DNA of 64,000 nucleotides, from NCBI GenBank assembly GCA_024998625.1, contig JACOEL010000002.1, positions 124,001 to 188,000 on the forward strand. Direction: 5' to 3'. The notes beneath the pieces were generated by a model. That model was given only the letters and a program-made list of their open reading frames with translations, was not told where the DNA came from and ran no database searches. Shown piece by piece: positions 42,474 to 51,717 of this stretch. The translations under genes and the position numbers were made by a program. The stretch's first letter is position 1. Each line of letters starts with the position of its first letter. Origin of the DNA: Nitrospira sp. Lineage in GTDB: Bacteria; Nitrospirota; Nitrospiria; Nitrospirales; Nitrospiraceae.

Positions 42474-43712
42474 GTGAAGATCGCGATTATCGGCGGCGGG
42501 CCGGCCGGGCTCATGGCGGCAGAAACGGCACTGGCCGGGGGCGCGCAGGTTGCGCTCTACGATTCCATGCCGTCCGTGGGCCGAAAGTTTCTCTTGGCCG
42601 GAAAGGGTGGTTTGAATCTCACTCATTCCGATCCAGCCGACCTGTTTCTCACCAGGTATGGCGAACGCCGGGCGCAGGTCGCGCCCTGGTTGGCCGAGTT
42701 CGGGGCCGACGCGGTTCGCGCCTGGGCTCAGGGGCTTGGGATCGAGACCTACGTCGGATCGTCGGGCCGTGTGTTCCCCGCGGATATGAAGGCTGCCCCG
42801 TTGCTGCGCGCCTGGTTGCGGCGGTTGCGGCAGGCCGGTTTGACCATTCACGTGCGGCATCGTTGGTGCGGCTGGGATGAAAACAAAGCCCTGCGCTTCG
42901 AGACGCCGCAAGGCACGGCATCCGTGCGGGCGGAAGCCGTCATCCTGGCGTTGGGTGGAGGTAGTTGGCCCAAGCTCGGCTCGGATGGCGCCTGGGTGTC
43001 GATCCTCGGATCGCGTTCGATTTCCGTCGCCCCGTTGCGCCCGGCGAACTGCGGATTCGATGTGGGGTGGACCGAGCATTTCCGCGGTAAGTTCTCGGGG
43101 CATCCGGTGAAAACGGTGGGCGTGGTGGCGAAATCACCGACCGGCGCAGTGATGCGTCGGATGGGAGAATTCGTGATCACGGAGACCGGCCTCGAAGGCG
43201 GCGTCATTTATGCGGTCGCCCCGTTCCTGCGCGATGAAATCGAGGCGACCGGCCGTGGCACGCTCCGGCTGGATCTTGCGCCCGATCGGGACCTGCCGCG
43301 GCTCATCAAGGATCTTTCCCAGCCGCGCGGGAAACGCACCATGGCGACGCATTTGCAGCGGCGGGCGCACATCGACGGGGTGAAGGCCGGGCTGCTTCGG
43401 GAGATCGTCTCCAAGGAAGATTTCGCGGACTCGACGCGCCTGGCAGCCGCGATCAAAGGCTTGCCGCTCACACTGACGGCGCCGCGTCCCCTGGCAGAAG
43501 CGATCAGTACCGCAGGCGGCGTGGAGTTCACAGCGCTCGACAAGCGACTGATGGTGCGCGCCTTGCCTGGCTTATTTTGCGCGGGAGAAATGGTGGATTG
43601 GGAAGCGCCGACGGGCGGGTATCTGCTCACGGCCTGTTTCGCCAGTGGGCGCACCGCCGGTGCCGGTGCGGTCGCCTGGCTCAAGGAGCGTGCGGGACGT
43701 GCAAGGGCATGA
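42474..43712 (+). CDS. NAD(P)/FAD-dependent oxidoreductase, HI0933/TIGR03862 type
   Basis: A 412-residue flavoprotein starting at GTG 42474, three bases after the peptidase stop. IAIIGGGPAGLMAAETAL is the FAD-binding loop; GRKFLLAGKGGLNLTHSDPA, AVILALGGGSWPKLGSDGAW and LPGLFCAGEMVDWEAPTGGY are typical of the HI0933 family. The shorter TIGR03862 branch fits best. The reaction is unknown. A second member of the broad family lies at 49196. Confidence 0.85.
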   Translation: MKIAIIGGGPAGLMAAETALAGGAQVALYDSMPSVGRKFLLAGKGGLNLTHSDPADLFLTRYGERRAQVAPWLAEFGADAVRAWAQGLGIETYVGSSGRVFPADMKAAPLLRAWLRRLRQAGLTIHVRHRWCGWDENKALRFETPQGTASVRAEAVILALGGGSWPKLGSDGAWVSILGSRSISVAPLRPANCGFDVGWTEHFRGKFSGHPVKTVGVVAKSPTGAVMRRMGEFVITETGLEGGVIYAVAPFLRDEIEATGRGTLRLDLAPDRDLPRLIKDLSQPRGKRTMATHLQRRAHIDGVKAGLLREIVSKEDFADSTRLAAAIKGLPLTLTAPRPLAEAISTAGGVEFTALDKRLMVRALPGLFCAGEMVDWEAPTGGYLLTACFASGRTAGAGAVAWLKERAGRARA

Positions 43713-44259
43713 CGCAATCGACGACGGGGTGGCGGCCCTGATCGTCCCGGGCATCGGAAACTCCGGCCCCGACCATTGGCAAAGCTTGTGGGAGCAGCGG
43801 CATCCCCGCTGGCAACGCGTCGAGCAGCGTGATTGGGATCGTCCGGTCTGTGAAGAATGGCTGCGCGGGCTCGATGCTGCCTTAGCCCGTCTTTCTGTTC
43901 CGCCTGTGCTGGTCGCGCATAGCATGGGTTGTCTGTTGGTCGTGCACTGGGCGCAGCGCTCCAAGGTTCCGGTACGCGCCGCTTTCTTGGTGGCCCCGCC
44001 TGATCCTGAGGGGCCCGCGTTTCCACCGGTCACCCAAGGATTTGAGACGGTTCCAACGGACAGCCTTCCCTTCCCCAGTCTGGTCGTCGCCAGCAGCGAC
44101 GATCCGTTCGGTTCGGTCGCCTACGCCAAGCGATGCGCGGAGAATTGGGGTAGTACGTTCGTCGCGGTCGGTGCGGTCGGCCATATCAATGCAGAGAGCG
44201 ATCTTGGTGACTGGCCTGCCGGTCTCGCCTTATTGGACGGATTGCTGAAATCGTCATGA
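43699..44259 (+). CDS. RBBP9/YdeN-type alpha/beta hydrolase
   Basis: A 186-residue serine hydrolase. VAALIVPGIGNSGPDHWQSL is the opening; VLVAHSMGCLLVVHWA gives the nucleophile Ser in a G/A-H-S-M-G elbow; VASSDDPFG and GAVGHINAES give Asp and His. The start is taken as GTG 43699, ten bases after AAGGAG and overlapping the flavoprotein gene by 14 bases; GTG 43690 is also possible. It is the last gene of a four-gene overlapping cluster. Confidence 0.85.
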   Translation: MQGHDAIDDGVAALIVPGIGNSGPDHWQSLWEQRHPRWQRVEQRDWDRPVCEEWLRGLDAALARLSVPPVLVAHSMGCLLVVHWAQRSKVPVRAAFLVAPPDPEGPAFPPVTQGFETVPTDSLPFPSLVVASSDDPFGSVAYAKRCAENWGSTFVAVGAVGHINAESDLGDWPAGLALLDGLLKSS

Positions 44260-44393
44260 CCCGCTACGGCCATATGTCGCTGGAGTGAAGCGGGAGCGAA
44301 TGACCGATAGATGGTGGGGACCAGAGACTGGCTCCGAACGAGAGCGTACCCGGCATAGGTTCCCATACCTTGCGAGATGCGCTGTCTGCGTCG

Positions 44394-45176
44394 CTAGAGC
44401 AGAATGCGCCGGGCGTTTGGGTCGGCCAGCGCCCCGGTCGTGAGATTCCAGTCGATCATGAAAATGGCGGATCGTTCGCAGGCGAGCGACAACAGTCGTC
44501 TGCCGTCCTGCGCGACCACGCTTTCGGCGTGCCGGAAATCGAGCGTGCGGTCCTTCCCGGTTCGATTGCAGACAAAGAGCGGAAGGCCCGTCTCTTTGGT
44601 ACAACGTTCCCACTCGCCGTTCGGACCGTGTAGGCCGGGCGCCCAGGCTGCCGAGGAGACTAACACTTTGGCCTGCTGCCTCTTCAGACTCACGGCAATC
44701 TCCGGAGTATAGGCATCGGCGCAGATGAGGAGGCCGACGCTGCCGAACGGCGCCACGCGCACCGTGGTGGCTTCCGTGCCCGGCGTCGACCAGGCCTCTG
44801 ATCCGACCCGAAGGGCATTGATCTTGCGATGCCTGCCCGCCACCTGTCCGTCTGGCCCAATGGCAAACAGGCTGTTGTATAAGCGCGTCGATGGTGCCTG
44901 ACGTTCGGGGTGGGAGAGAAAGATGGTCACCCGGTGGCAGGCTGCGAGGCGGCCGATCCGGCTCATCCACTGACCCGGTTGCGGTTCGATCCAGTCAGTT
45001 CCGAGTGTGTCCGCGAAGGTGTAGCCGCTGACCGCCAGTTCCGGAGTCATGATCCATCCGGCGCCGTGACGAGCGGCTTTAATGATGGCGCTGGTGACGA
45101 GGTGGCGGTTCCGGGCCAGCGCTCCAGGGATCGGGGCAAGGTGTAACAACGCAATACGGAGCGTCGGCCTGGTCAT
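44394..45176 (-). CDS. Carbon-nitrogen hydrolase (nitrilase superfamily)
   Basis: A 260-residue enzyme with the nitrilase triad: Glu in TPELAVSGY, Lys in HRKINALRVG and Cys in LLICADAYTPE. It may be an amidase or ureidopropionase-like member; the substrate cannot be read. It is divergent from the AsmA-like gene and convergent with the hydrolase gene. Confidence 0.85.
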   Translation of the reverse strand: MTRPTLRIALLHLAPIPGALARNRHLVTSAIIKAARHGAGWIMTPELAVSGYTFADTLGTDWIEPQPGQWMSRIGRLAACHRVTIFLSHPERQAPSTRLYNSLFAIGPDGQVAGRHRKINALRVGSEAWSTPGTEATTVRVAPFGSVGLLICADAYTPEIAVSLKRQQAKVLVSSAAWAPGLHGPNGEWERCTKETGLPLFVCNRTGKDRTLDFRHAESVVAQDGRRLLSLACERSAIFMIDWNLTTGALADPNARRILL

Positions 45177-45363
45177 GAGTCACACAGGGCAGCCATTTTC
45201 TCTCCCCTTTCCGGTCCGGACTGTACCATAGGGATGCCGGAGGGTCGATGCCAAGCGGTAGCGGCAAGCGGGCCTGCGCCTCCGGTCCGGCAGAGTCAAG
45301 GGAACGGTGCCCGCGACTTGTGTCCGGAGCCGTCGCTGCGTACAGTGGATCGAGAAGATTGTA

Positions 45364-48300
45364 ATGGATCAACCAACCGCCACTCGCTCCATGAAGATCG
45401 CGGGACGTATCGCATTCGGGCTACTCCTCTTCGCGCTGCTGTATCTGGCGGGGTTGCTGCTCTTGCCGTGGGTGGTCGATCGGCCGTCGCTTGTCACGGC
45501 GCTGCTGCAACAGGTCGAACAGCGCACGGGGCACCGGGTCACGGTCGAGGACTCGCATCTCCGGATGTTCCCGTCCGTCAGGTTGGAACTTCTCGGCGCG
45601 ACCGTCCATCATTCCGCCTCTCCCACCACGGCGTTGGTGGGCGCCGACCGCGTGGAGATTGCCGTCCAGTGGCTGCCGTTGCTCGAAGGGCGGGTCATCG
45701 CCAACGATGTGATCATCGACCGGCCGCGCCTGACCGTTCGACGGCAAGCGAACGGGAACTGGTCGTTGGATGGCAACATACCGTCCCCGCCCTCTTCCGA
45801 CCCGAGCCGGCCGTTCGCGATCCTGCAGTTTGTCAGAAATCTGTTGGTCGTCGAAGGGACCGTCACGATCGTCGATGAGGCGGATGGCGCTTCCGGTGCT
45901 GCAGTGCAGATCACCTTGATGCAGGGGTTGCTCACGAGCGAACTGACGGGCCGCCGCGCCAGACTGCACATGTCAGGAGAGGTGCCACAACCGAGGGGGC
46001 GGGCAGCCTTCACCTGGGAAGGTTCATTGACGCAGAGCCAGGAAGGAGGGCGTGTGCAGGCGGAGGGCGACCTCCGGCTCCACCGCGTCGATATGCGCCA
46101 CGTGCTCGCATTCTGGAGTCGCGACGGCCGGATGACCGATGGGTTGTCGCAACCGGCGCAACTGACGGCGCACCTGCGCTGGCTGCCGAGAGCGGAAGGG
46201 GCGGATCTCCTGGCCGACGACGTGAGGGCGGAGTTGTCCGATGTGTCGGTGCAGGGTTCCGGGTCGGTGCTCGGACTCGGCACAGACGGGGCACGATTTT
46301 CTACGACGGTCTCCGCTCCGCCGGTCTCGGTCGCGAGGCTCCTGACCGAACTTCCCTCGGCCTGGCTGTCGGATCCGCTTCGGGCGCAGTTCAAGGACCA
46401 TGCGGTCGATGGAGTGATCACGGTGCAATCGATGTCGGTCTCCGGTGACATGGTCGCGGGGGCGAAGCCGACCGTCAACGGGCTGGTCGACATTCAAAAC
46501 GGCCGATTCACCCTGGCCACGCAGTACCCTCCCGTGGAGGCGTTATCCGCAACCATTTCGTACGATGCGGTCCAGGTGCGGGTGACAGATGTGCGCGCGC
46601 AGTGCGGGCCCATCCGGCTGAGGGGACAGGATTTGCTCATCACGCAATGGGCGACGGATCCGCACGTCGATGTCAAAATTCAAGGCACGGCGCCGGTGAG
46701 GGGATTGGCGGAGGCTGTCCGGCGCCTCGACGAGTTTCCGTTGCTGCGCGATCTGGTGACGGAGTTGGAGCAACCGGTCGGCGACGTCGAGATGATCGCG
46801 CATGTCATGGGGCGGCCGCTGAGCGGGCAGCCGCTCTCGCTGGTCGATGCCGACCTCGTCGTTCATGGCGGCGGCGGGCGCAGCCGTGTCTTGCCGGTCG
46901 CCGTCCGGCAGGTGGAGGCGCATGTCACCGTCACGCCGACCTTGGTGGCTATCGAACATCTTGACGGGCGGTTCGGGCCGGCGGCATTCGACGCGCGCGG
47001 TTCGGTGGCCTTGGTGGAAAACCGTGCCTATTCCGATGTGACGCTGGCGATGGACGTTGCCGGACCGGAGGTGCAATCCTGGCTGGAGGAACAGGTCAAG
47101 AGCGATCTCAGTCCTGAAATAGACGGTTCCATTCGACTGCAGGCCACCATCACAGGACGGTTCGCGCGTCCGCGCATCAAGGGGCTGGTTGATCTCCGGC
47201 AAGCCGGGTTTCGCATACCGGAGCGGTTCACCAAGCCGTTGCAGACCCCCGCTGCCGTGGAGTTCGAGGGGCAACTGGACCAGGGCAACCGCCTCGTGAT
47301 CCGGCATCTTGACGTCCGCTTTCCTCCGGTGAAGGTAACGGGCGGCGGGGCGATCGATTTCGGCGGGGACATGTCTTTCTCGGCCACTGTGTCGTCCGGT
47401 AAAGTGGCCATCGCCAGGCTTCCAAAGGGCATCGTTCTGGGACCGGTCCGGGCAGGACTGCTGGACGCCACGCTTCAGATGGAAGGGCAGGTGAAGGATC
47501 GGTCGTCCTGGCGGACATCCGGCCAGATCAAGTTCGATGAGGGCACGATCAAGCTGGAGGCCTTCGACGAACCGATTCGAGACGCATTCGTGACGCTGCG
47601 CTTCGATCAGGATCGGATTCAGATTCCGCGGATGGCTTTTCGTGTGGGCGCGAGCGATATGCGGATATCCGGCTCCATCGGGCGTTGGGCCGATTCACCC
47701 AAGGCGCGCCTCGTCGTCGAGTCGTCTCAAATCGATCTCGACGCCTTTCGTGTCTCCGGTCCACGCCGGTCGGCCTCGGCCCGCCCTCACGTTTCGAACC
47801 CTGTCTGGTCGGAGGCCACGCTGAACGCGTTTCTGTTTGCCGATCATGTGTACTACAAGAAATTTCTGCTGACCGATCTCTCCGCCAAAATTTCCTGGGA
47901 TCGCGGACTCTTCACGGTCGAGCGGATCAGCGGCGATACGAATGAAGGGCACTTGGCCGGCCAGCTGAAAGTTCGGGCGAACGGCCGCCGCATCGAGCAC
48001 GTTCGGAGCACCTTTCGCGCCAGCGGCATTCCTGTCGATCGCGTGTTATCGCCGTTTCAGGCACACCCGGTTCTCTCGGGCTGGTTGACCACGTCGGGGA
48101 AAATCCAGGCAGAGCTCGAGCGGGGAGTCCTGCTGCCCGGGGCGGTGACCAGTCGTCAGCCCGTGCAGGTCCTGGTGGAGGACGGCCGAATCTATCAGGT
48201 TCCGGTGCTGTCCACGCTGCTCTCGGTCCTGAATCTGCCGGCTGTGTTGCAGGGGCAGGTGAATCTCGACAAAGACGGCTTGCCGTTCGATCGGCTGAAA

Positions 48301-48708
48301 CTGGTGGGTTCTCTGAGCAACGGCGTCGTCACGGCGAAGGAATTCCTGCTCGACAGTCCTATCCTCAAGATTAGCGGAACGGGGCGATATGACATAGTGG
48401 CGGACGAGTTCGATATGGTGCTGGCGACAAGTCCTCTCGGTTCTTATTCCGATATGTTGAAGCGCATTCCGCTGTTCGGTCACCTCCTTGCCGGAGACCG
48501 CCAGGGGTTCGATACCGCCGTGTTCGAACTGAAGGGGAGCGCCGACCGTCCGGACTTGCGCTACCTTCCCACGGAATCGTTGATGACGGGGGTGAAGGGC
48601 ACCGCACAATTGGCGTTCGATCTTCTGGTCAATGCCCTGACGCTGCCGCAGAAGGCCTATTCGATGGTGGAAGAGGGGATCACCGGAGGGGAAGAGGAAG
48701 ACTTTTGA
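45364..48708 (+). CDS. AsmA-like inner-membrane protein, 1114 aa
   Basis: A very long 1114-residue protein with one N-terminal membrane helix (GLLLFALLYLAGLLLLPWVV) followed by DRPSLVTALLQQVEQRTGHR, the AsmA N-terminal signature. The rest is a repetitive beta-rich stretch, as in AsmA/YhdP/TamB proteins that form long hydrophobic grooves and carry phospholipids between inner and outer membranes. The C-terminal part has YDIVADEFDMVLATSPLGSY, typical of DUF3971/AsmA_2. ATG 45364 is used. It is a single-gene unit. Confidence 0.85.
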   Translation: MDQPTATRSMKIAGRIAFGLLLFALLYLAGLLLLPWVVDRPSLVTALLQQVEQRTGHRVTVEDSHLRMFPSVRLELLGATVHHSASPTTALVGADRVEIAVQWLPLLEGRVIANDVIIDRPRLTVRRQANGNWSLDGNIPSPPSSDPSRPFAILQFVRNLLVVEGTVTIVDEADGASGAAVQITLMQGLLTSELTGRRARLHMSGEVPQPRGRAAFTWEGSLTQSQEGGRVQAEGDLRLHRVDMRHVLAFWSRDGRMTDGLSQPAQLTAHLRWLPRAEGADLLADDVRAELSDVSVQGSGSVLGLGTDGARFSTTVSAPPVSVARLLTELPSAWLSDPLRAQFKDHAVDGVITVQSMSVSGDMVAGAKPTVNGLVDIQNGRFTLATQYPPVEALSATISYDAVQVRVTDVRAQCGPIRLRGQDLLITQWATDPHVDVKIQGTAPVRGLAEAVRRLDEFPLLRDLVTELEQPVGDVEMIAHVMGRPLSGQPLSLVDADLVVHGGGGRSRVLPVAVRQVEAHVTVTPTLVAIEHLDGRFGPAAFDARGSVALVENRAYSDVTLAMDVAGPEVQSWLEEQVKSDLSPEIDGSIRLQATITGRFARPRIKGLVDLRQAGFRIPERFTKPLQTPAAVEFEGQLDQGNRLVIRHLDVRFPPVKVTGGGAIDFGGDMSFSATVSSGKVAIARLPKGIVLGPVRAGLLDATLQMEGQVKDRSSWRTSGQIKFDEGTIKLEAFDEPIRDAFVTLRFDQDRIQIPRMAFRVGASDMRISGSIGRWADSPKARLVVESSQIDLDAFRVSGPRRSASARPHVSNPVWSEATLNAFLFADHVYYKKFLLTDLSAKISWDRGLFTVERISGDTNEGHLAGQLKVRANGRRIEHVRSTFRASGIPVDRVLSPFQAHPVLSGWLTTSGKIQAELERGVLLPGAVTSRQPVQVLVEDGRIYQVPVLSTLLSVLNLPAVLQGQVNLDKDGLPFDRLKLVGSLSNGVVTAKEFLLDSPILKISGTGRYDIVADEFDMVLATSPLGSYSDMLKRIPLFGHLLAGDRQGFDTAVFELKGSADRPDLRYLPTESLMTGVKGTAQLAFDLLVNALTLPQKAYSMVEEGITGGEEEDF

Positions 48709-48731
48709 CGGGCGGTTTAGGATGTGCCTGC

Positions 48732-49049
48732 TTACGGGGAAGGGGCCGCGCGAATGTCGAGGTCATTCTTCACACGTCGCACGCCTTTCACCTGGCGGGC
48801 CAGTTCCGCCGCTCTCGCCTTGCGCTCCGCTTTCTGGACTGTCCCGGCCAGGGTGACAGTGCCCTGTTCGGTGGCCACGAGGATCCCGGCGAATCCCCCC
48901 TGTTCCTCCTCCGCCAGCCGGGCCTCCACGTTCGTGGAAATGACGGCATCGCTCGGGCTGTCAATCGGCGTGGAATCAGCGGGCAGCAAGCATCCCCCCC
49001 AGATAACCGGCACGAAGAGCAGGGGGATGTAACGAAGGCATCGAGGCAT
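48732..49049 (-). CDS. BON-domain lipoprotein
   Basis: A 105-residue lipoprotein: signal sequence IPLLFVPVIWGGC with a lipobox Cys, then one BON domain (EARLAEEEQGGFAGILVATE, GTVTLAGTVQKAERKARAAE, VRRVKNDLDIRA). BON domains bind phospholipid or help envelope stability. ATG 49049 is used; a GTG one codon earlier is possible. It is convergent with the AsmA gene. Confidence 0.8.
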   Translation of the reverse strand: MPRCLRYIPLLFVPVIWGGCLLPADSTPIDSPSDAVISTNVEARLAEEEQGGFAGILVATEQGTVTLAGTVQKAERKARAAELARQVKGVRRVKNDLDIRAAPSP

Positions 49050-49195
49050 CACTGTAGACCGTGTCTCGCTGGTTGATGACGGTCGATCTTGGCACAGGGA
49101 GACTGCGGTTTTCCAGGCAGAGTTTTGGGATTGCGCTGCCCGGCTGCAGCGGGCATCATGCGGCGGCTGGTTTCCGAAGTTTGACCCGAGGGGTG

Positions 49196-50512
49196 ATGAC
49201 AGAAGCAGCGGGTGATCTGTGTATCATTGGGGCCGGAGCGGCCGGGCTGGCGGCCGGTATTTTTGCCGCCGAGCAGAACCCGCACCTGACGATCGAACTG
49301 CTGGATGGGGCGAAGTCCATCGGCGCCAAGATCCTGGTGTCCGGCGGCGGCCGCTGCAATGTCACCCATGATGTGGTGACGCCGGATGATTTTTTCGGCA
49401 CCCGCCACCTCGTGCGCAATGTGCTCGCGGCCTTCCCCGTCCAAGACACGATCCAGTGGTTTGCTTCGCTCGGTGTGGACCTCAAGTGCGAGGAGACCGG
49501 CAAGCTGTTTCCGGTGACCGACAAGGCGCGGACCGTGTTGGAGGCGCTCCTCGCTCGCAGCCGGGCCCTCGGGGTGGTCCTTCGTCCCGGTCATCGAGTT
49601 ACCGATATTGCTCGCCTCGAACATGTAGACGTGTCGGACAACACGGATGCTTCGCGGTTCGTGATCCGGCACCAAGAAGGCGAGACCGTTGCGCGGCGCG
49701 TCATCTTGGCCACCGGGGGGCGGTCGTTGCCACGCACGGGGAGCGATGGATCGGGCTATGGACTCGCGCAACGCCTGGGCCACCGGGTCACGCCGACTGT
49801 CCCGGCATTGGTAGCTCTGGTCCTCGACGACTGCTGTTTTCACAAGGAACTGTCGGGGCTTGCGCAGGAGGTCGAGATCCAGACGGTGGTGCAGGGGAAG
49901 GCGGTCGATCGGCGGACCGGCAGCTTACTCTGGACGCATTTCGGGATCAGCGGTCCGGTGGTGATGGATGCGAGTCGATTCTGGTGCCTTGCCAGAGAAC
50001 GCGGTGAGGCGGCGGAGGTGTATGGAAATTTCTTGCCCGGGCGCACGACGGAGCAGGCGCGCGAATGGTTTCTGGCGCAGGCTGCCGGGTATCCTCGACG
50101 ATCGCTGGTGAAGTTGTTGATGGGGGTATTTCCCGAGCGATGCGCCGAGGCTTTCTGTCGCCATGTGGCGGGCGATCCACAGCAGGCGAGCGCGCAGGTG
50201 CCACGCAGCATTCGAGATCGCCTCCTGTCGGCTCTCACCCGGTTCCGGTTTCCTGTCCTGCGTGATCGAGGGTGGAACTTTGCCGAGGTGACGGCCGGGG
50301 GGATTCCGCTCGAAGAGGTCAACTTCCGCACGATGGAGTCGAAGCTGGTGCCCGGCCTGCATTTGGTCGGGGAGGTGCTCGATTGCGACGGGCGGATCGG
50401 CGGATTCAATTTTCAGTGGGCCTGGGCGACCGGACGGCTGGCCGGTCGAGCGGCAGCCGTGACTCCCGGCGCCGGGATCGGCGAACAGGGTGAGCGGGCA
50501 GCGGGAAAGTAG
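49196..50512 (+). CDS. NAD(P)/FAD-dependent oxidoreductase, HI0933/BaiN type
   Basis: A 438-residue flavoprotein. LCIIGAGAAGLAAGIFAAEQ binds FAD, GAKILVSGGGRCNVTHDV is the family mark, and VILATGGRSLPRTGSDGSGY with LHLVGEVLDCDGRIGGFNFQ completes the fold. It belongs to the long HI0933/BaiN branch, unlike the shorter paralogue at 42474. The reaction is unknown; BaiN itself reduces bile-acid double bonds. GAGGGG precedes the ATG. Confidence 0.85.
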   Translation: MTEAAGDLCIIGAGAAGLAAGIFAAEQNPHLTIELLDGAKSIGAKILVSGGGRCNVTHDVVTPDDFFGTRHLVRNVLAAFPVQDTIQWFASLGVDLKCEETGKLFPVTDKARTVLEALLARSRALGVVLRPGHRVTDIARLEHVDVSDNTDASRFVIRHQEGETVARRVILATGGRSLPRTGSDGSGYGLAQRLGHRVTPTVPALVALVLDDCCFHKELSGLAQEVEIQTVVQGKAVDRRTGSLLWTHFGISGPVVMDASRFWCLARERGEAAEVYGNFLPGRTTEQAREWFLAQAAGYPRRSLVKLLMGVFPERCAEAFCRHVAGDPQQASAQVPRSIRDRLLSALTRFRFPVLRDRGWNFAEVTAGGIPLEEVNFRTMESKLVPGLHLVGEVLDCDGRIGGFNFQWAWATGRLAGRAAAVTPGAGIGEQGERAAGK

Positions 50513-50539
50513 GAACGCCGCTAGGTACTGCTTCGGCCG

Positions 50540-51565
50540 TCACTTGAATTCGTAGCCCACGCCAAAAATGAGGGATTCGTCGATTTTTTCCCGTCCTGGC
50601 GCGGGTTGCGTGTTCAATCGAAGGTCGTATTCCACATTGAAGAAGAGATTCTTGTAGACGGTGATCCGGACTCCCTGGTCCGCATTGATGCGGAAGGCAT
50701 TGCCGGCATTGACGTCGTAGAAGCCTTCATGGCGGTGGAAGACCTTGACGCGATCCGGCCATACGGCATGTTCCCAGCGCAAACTCCATCGGCCTGATGG
50801 AGTTTGCGTGTTCGGACTGTTGGTGAAGTGCTCGCTCACATGGGCAAGACCGAGGGAGAGCGAGAGGGTGGTTCTGGCACTCTCGTAAAACTGATAGCCC
50901 AAGCCGCTACCGATCGTGGATCGGAGTTGGAGGTTCTGCAGGGTGTCCTTTTCAAGCATGCCGAAGGATTCGATGAAGATCTGCTTGCTCAGGAAGTAGT
51001 TGTGCTTCACGCTGGCCAGTGAGTTTCTGGCCGTCACGAGTTCGCCGGCCTGTCCGTAGTTGTATTTCCCTTCGAGTAACAGTCGCTGGCGGTACGCTTG
51101 AATCGTCAAGCGGGCTGCGCTGTTGAAGGCCTTCGTGCTGCTGTTTCCTGAGGTGCTGTTGCCGCCGACCGTGATCGTCCCTGTCAGCCGGAGCGGCTCG
51201 AGATTGATGGCGGTGACGTCGGCCAAGGGCACGGGGCTCTCGGGCCCCAGTTCTCTGGTCTCCCGCAGGGCTTGTGCGCCGTACAGAAAATCGCGCAGTA
51301 CATCGTGTGACTCGCCCGGCACCAGGATCTTCAGTGGACCGTCGGACTTCAGGCTCTCGACTTTTCCCCAATCGATTTTCACCTCGCCCCCGTAGTCGGT
51401 CTGCAGGGTGAGGACGCGCTCTTCCATTTTGAGAATCGTGCCGGTCAGTCGATCTCCATTCTGCAGGTGTACTTCGTCGGCCCAGGAAGGCAGGGCGAGA
51501 CACAGGCTGATGAGGAATGCTGTCCACTGCCACAGCAGGGAGCGACTGATGACATTGCGGTGCAT
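50540..51565 (-). CDS. DUF481 outer-membrane protein
   Basis: A 341-residue protein with a signal peptide (FLISLCLALPSWA). Residues 25-80 are a small beta domain (VHLQNGDRLTGTILKMEERV, WGKVESLKSD); the rest is a DUF481 barrel (ITVGGNSTSGNSSTKAFNSA, YYFLSKQ-like strands, FFNVEYDLRLNTQPAPG) ending FGVGYEFK. DUF481 proteins (YdiY) are acid-induced outer-membrane proteins of unknown function. Full length. Confidence 0.85.
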   Translation of the reverse strand: MHRNVISRSLLWQWTAFLISLCLALPSWADEVHLQNGDRLTGTILKMEERVLTLQTDYGGEVKIDWGKVESLKSDGPLKILVPGESHDVLRDFLYGAQALRETRELGPESPVPLADVTAINLEPLRLTGTITVGGNSTSGNSSTKAFNSAARLTIQAYRQRLLLEGKYNYGQAGELVTARNSLASVKHNYFLSKQIFIESFGMLEKDTLQNLQLRSTIGSGLGYQFYESARTTLSLSLGLAHVSEHFTNSPNTQTPSGRWSLRWEHAVWPDRVKVFHRHEGFYDVNAGNAFRINADQGVRITVYKNLFFNVEYDLRLNTQPAPGREKIDESLIFGVGYEFK

Positions 51566-51717
51566 GGGTGTGAATCAGGGGCGGACGGGTACGTCACTCA
51601 TGGCGAGAGTCGGGCGGCCCGCATTCTGTCGATGGTCCAACCCTACTGGAGAGCCATCGGAGTTGCAAGAGAACGGGAACAAAAAAAACCGTGCACGGGT
51701 GATCCGCCGACTGAGGC

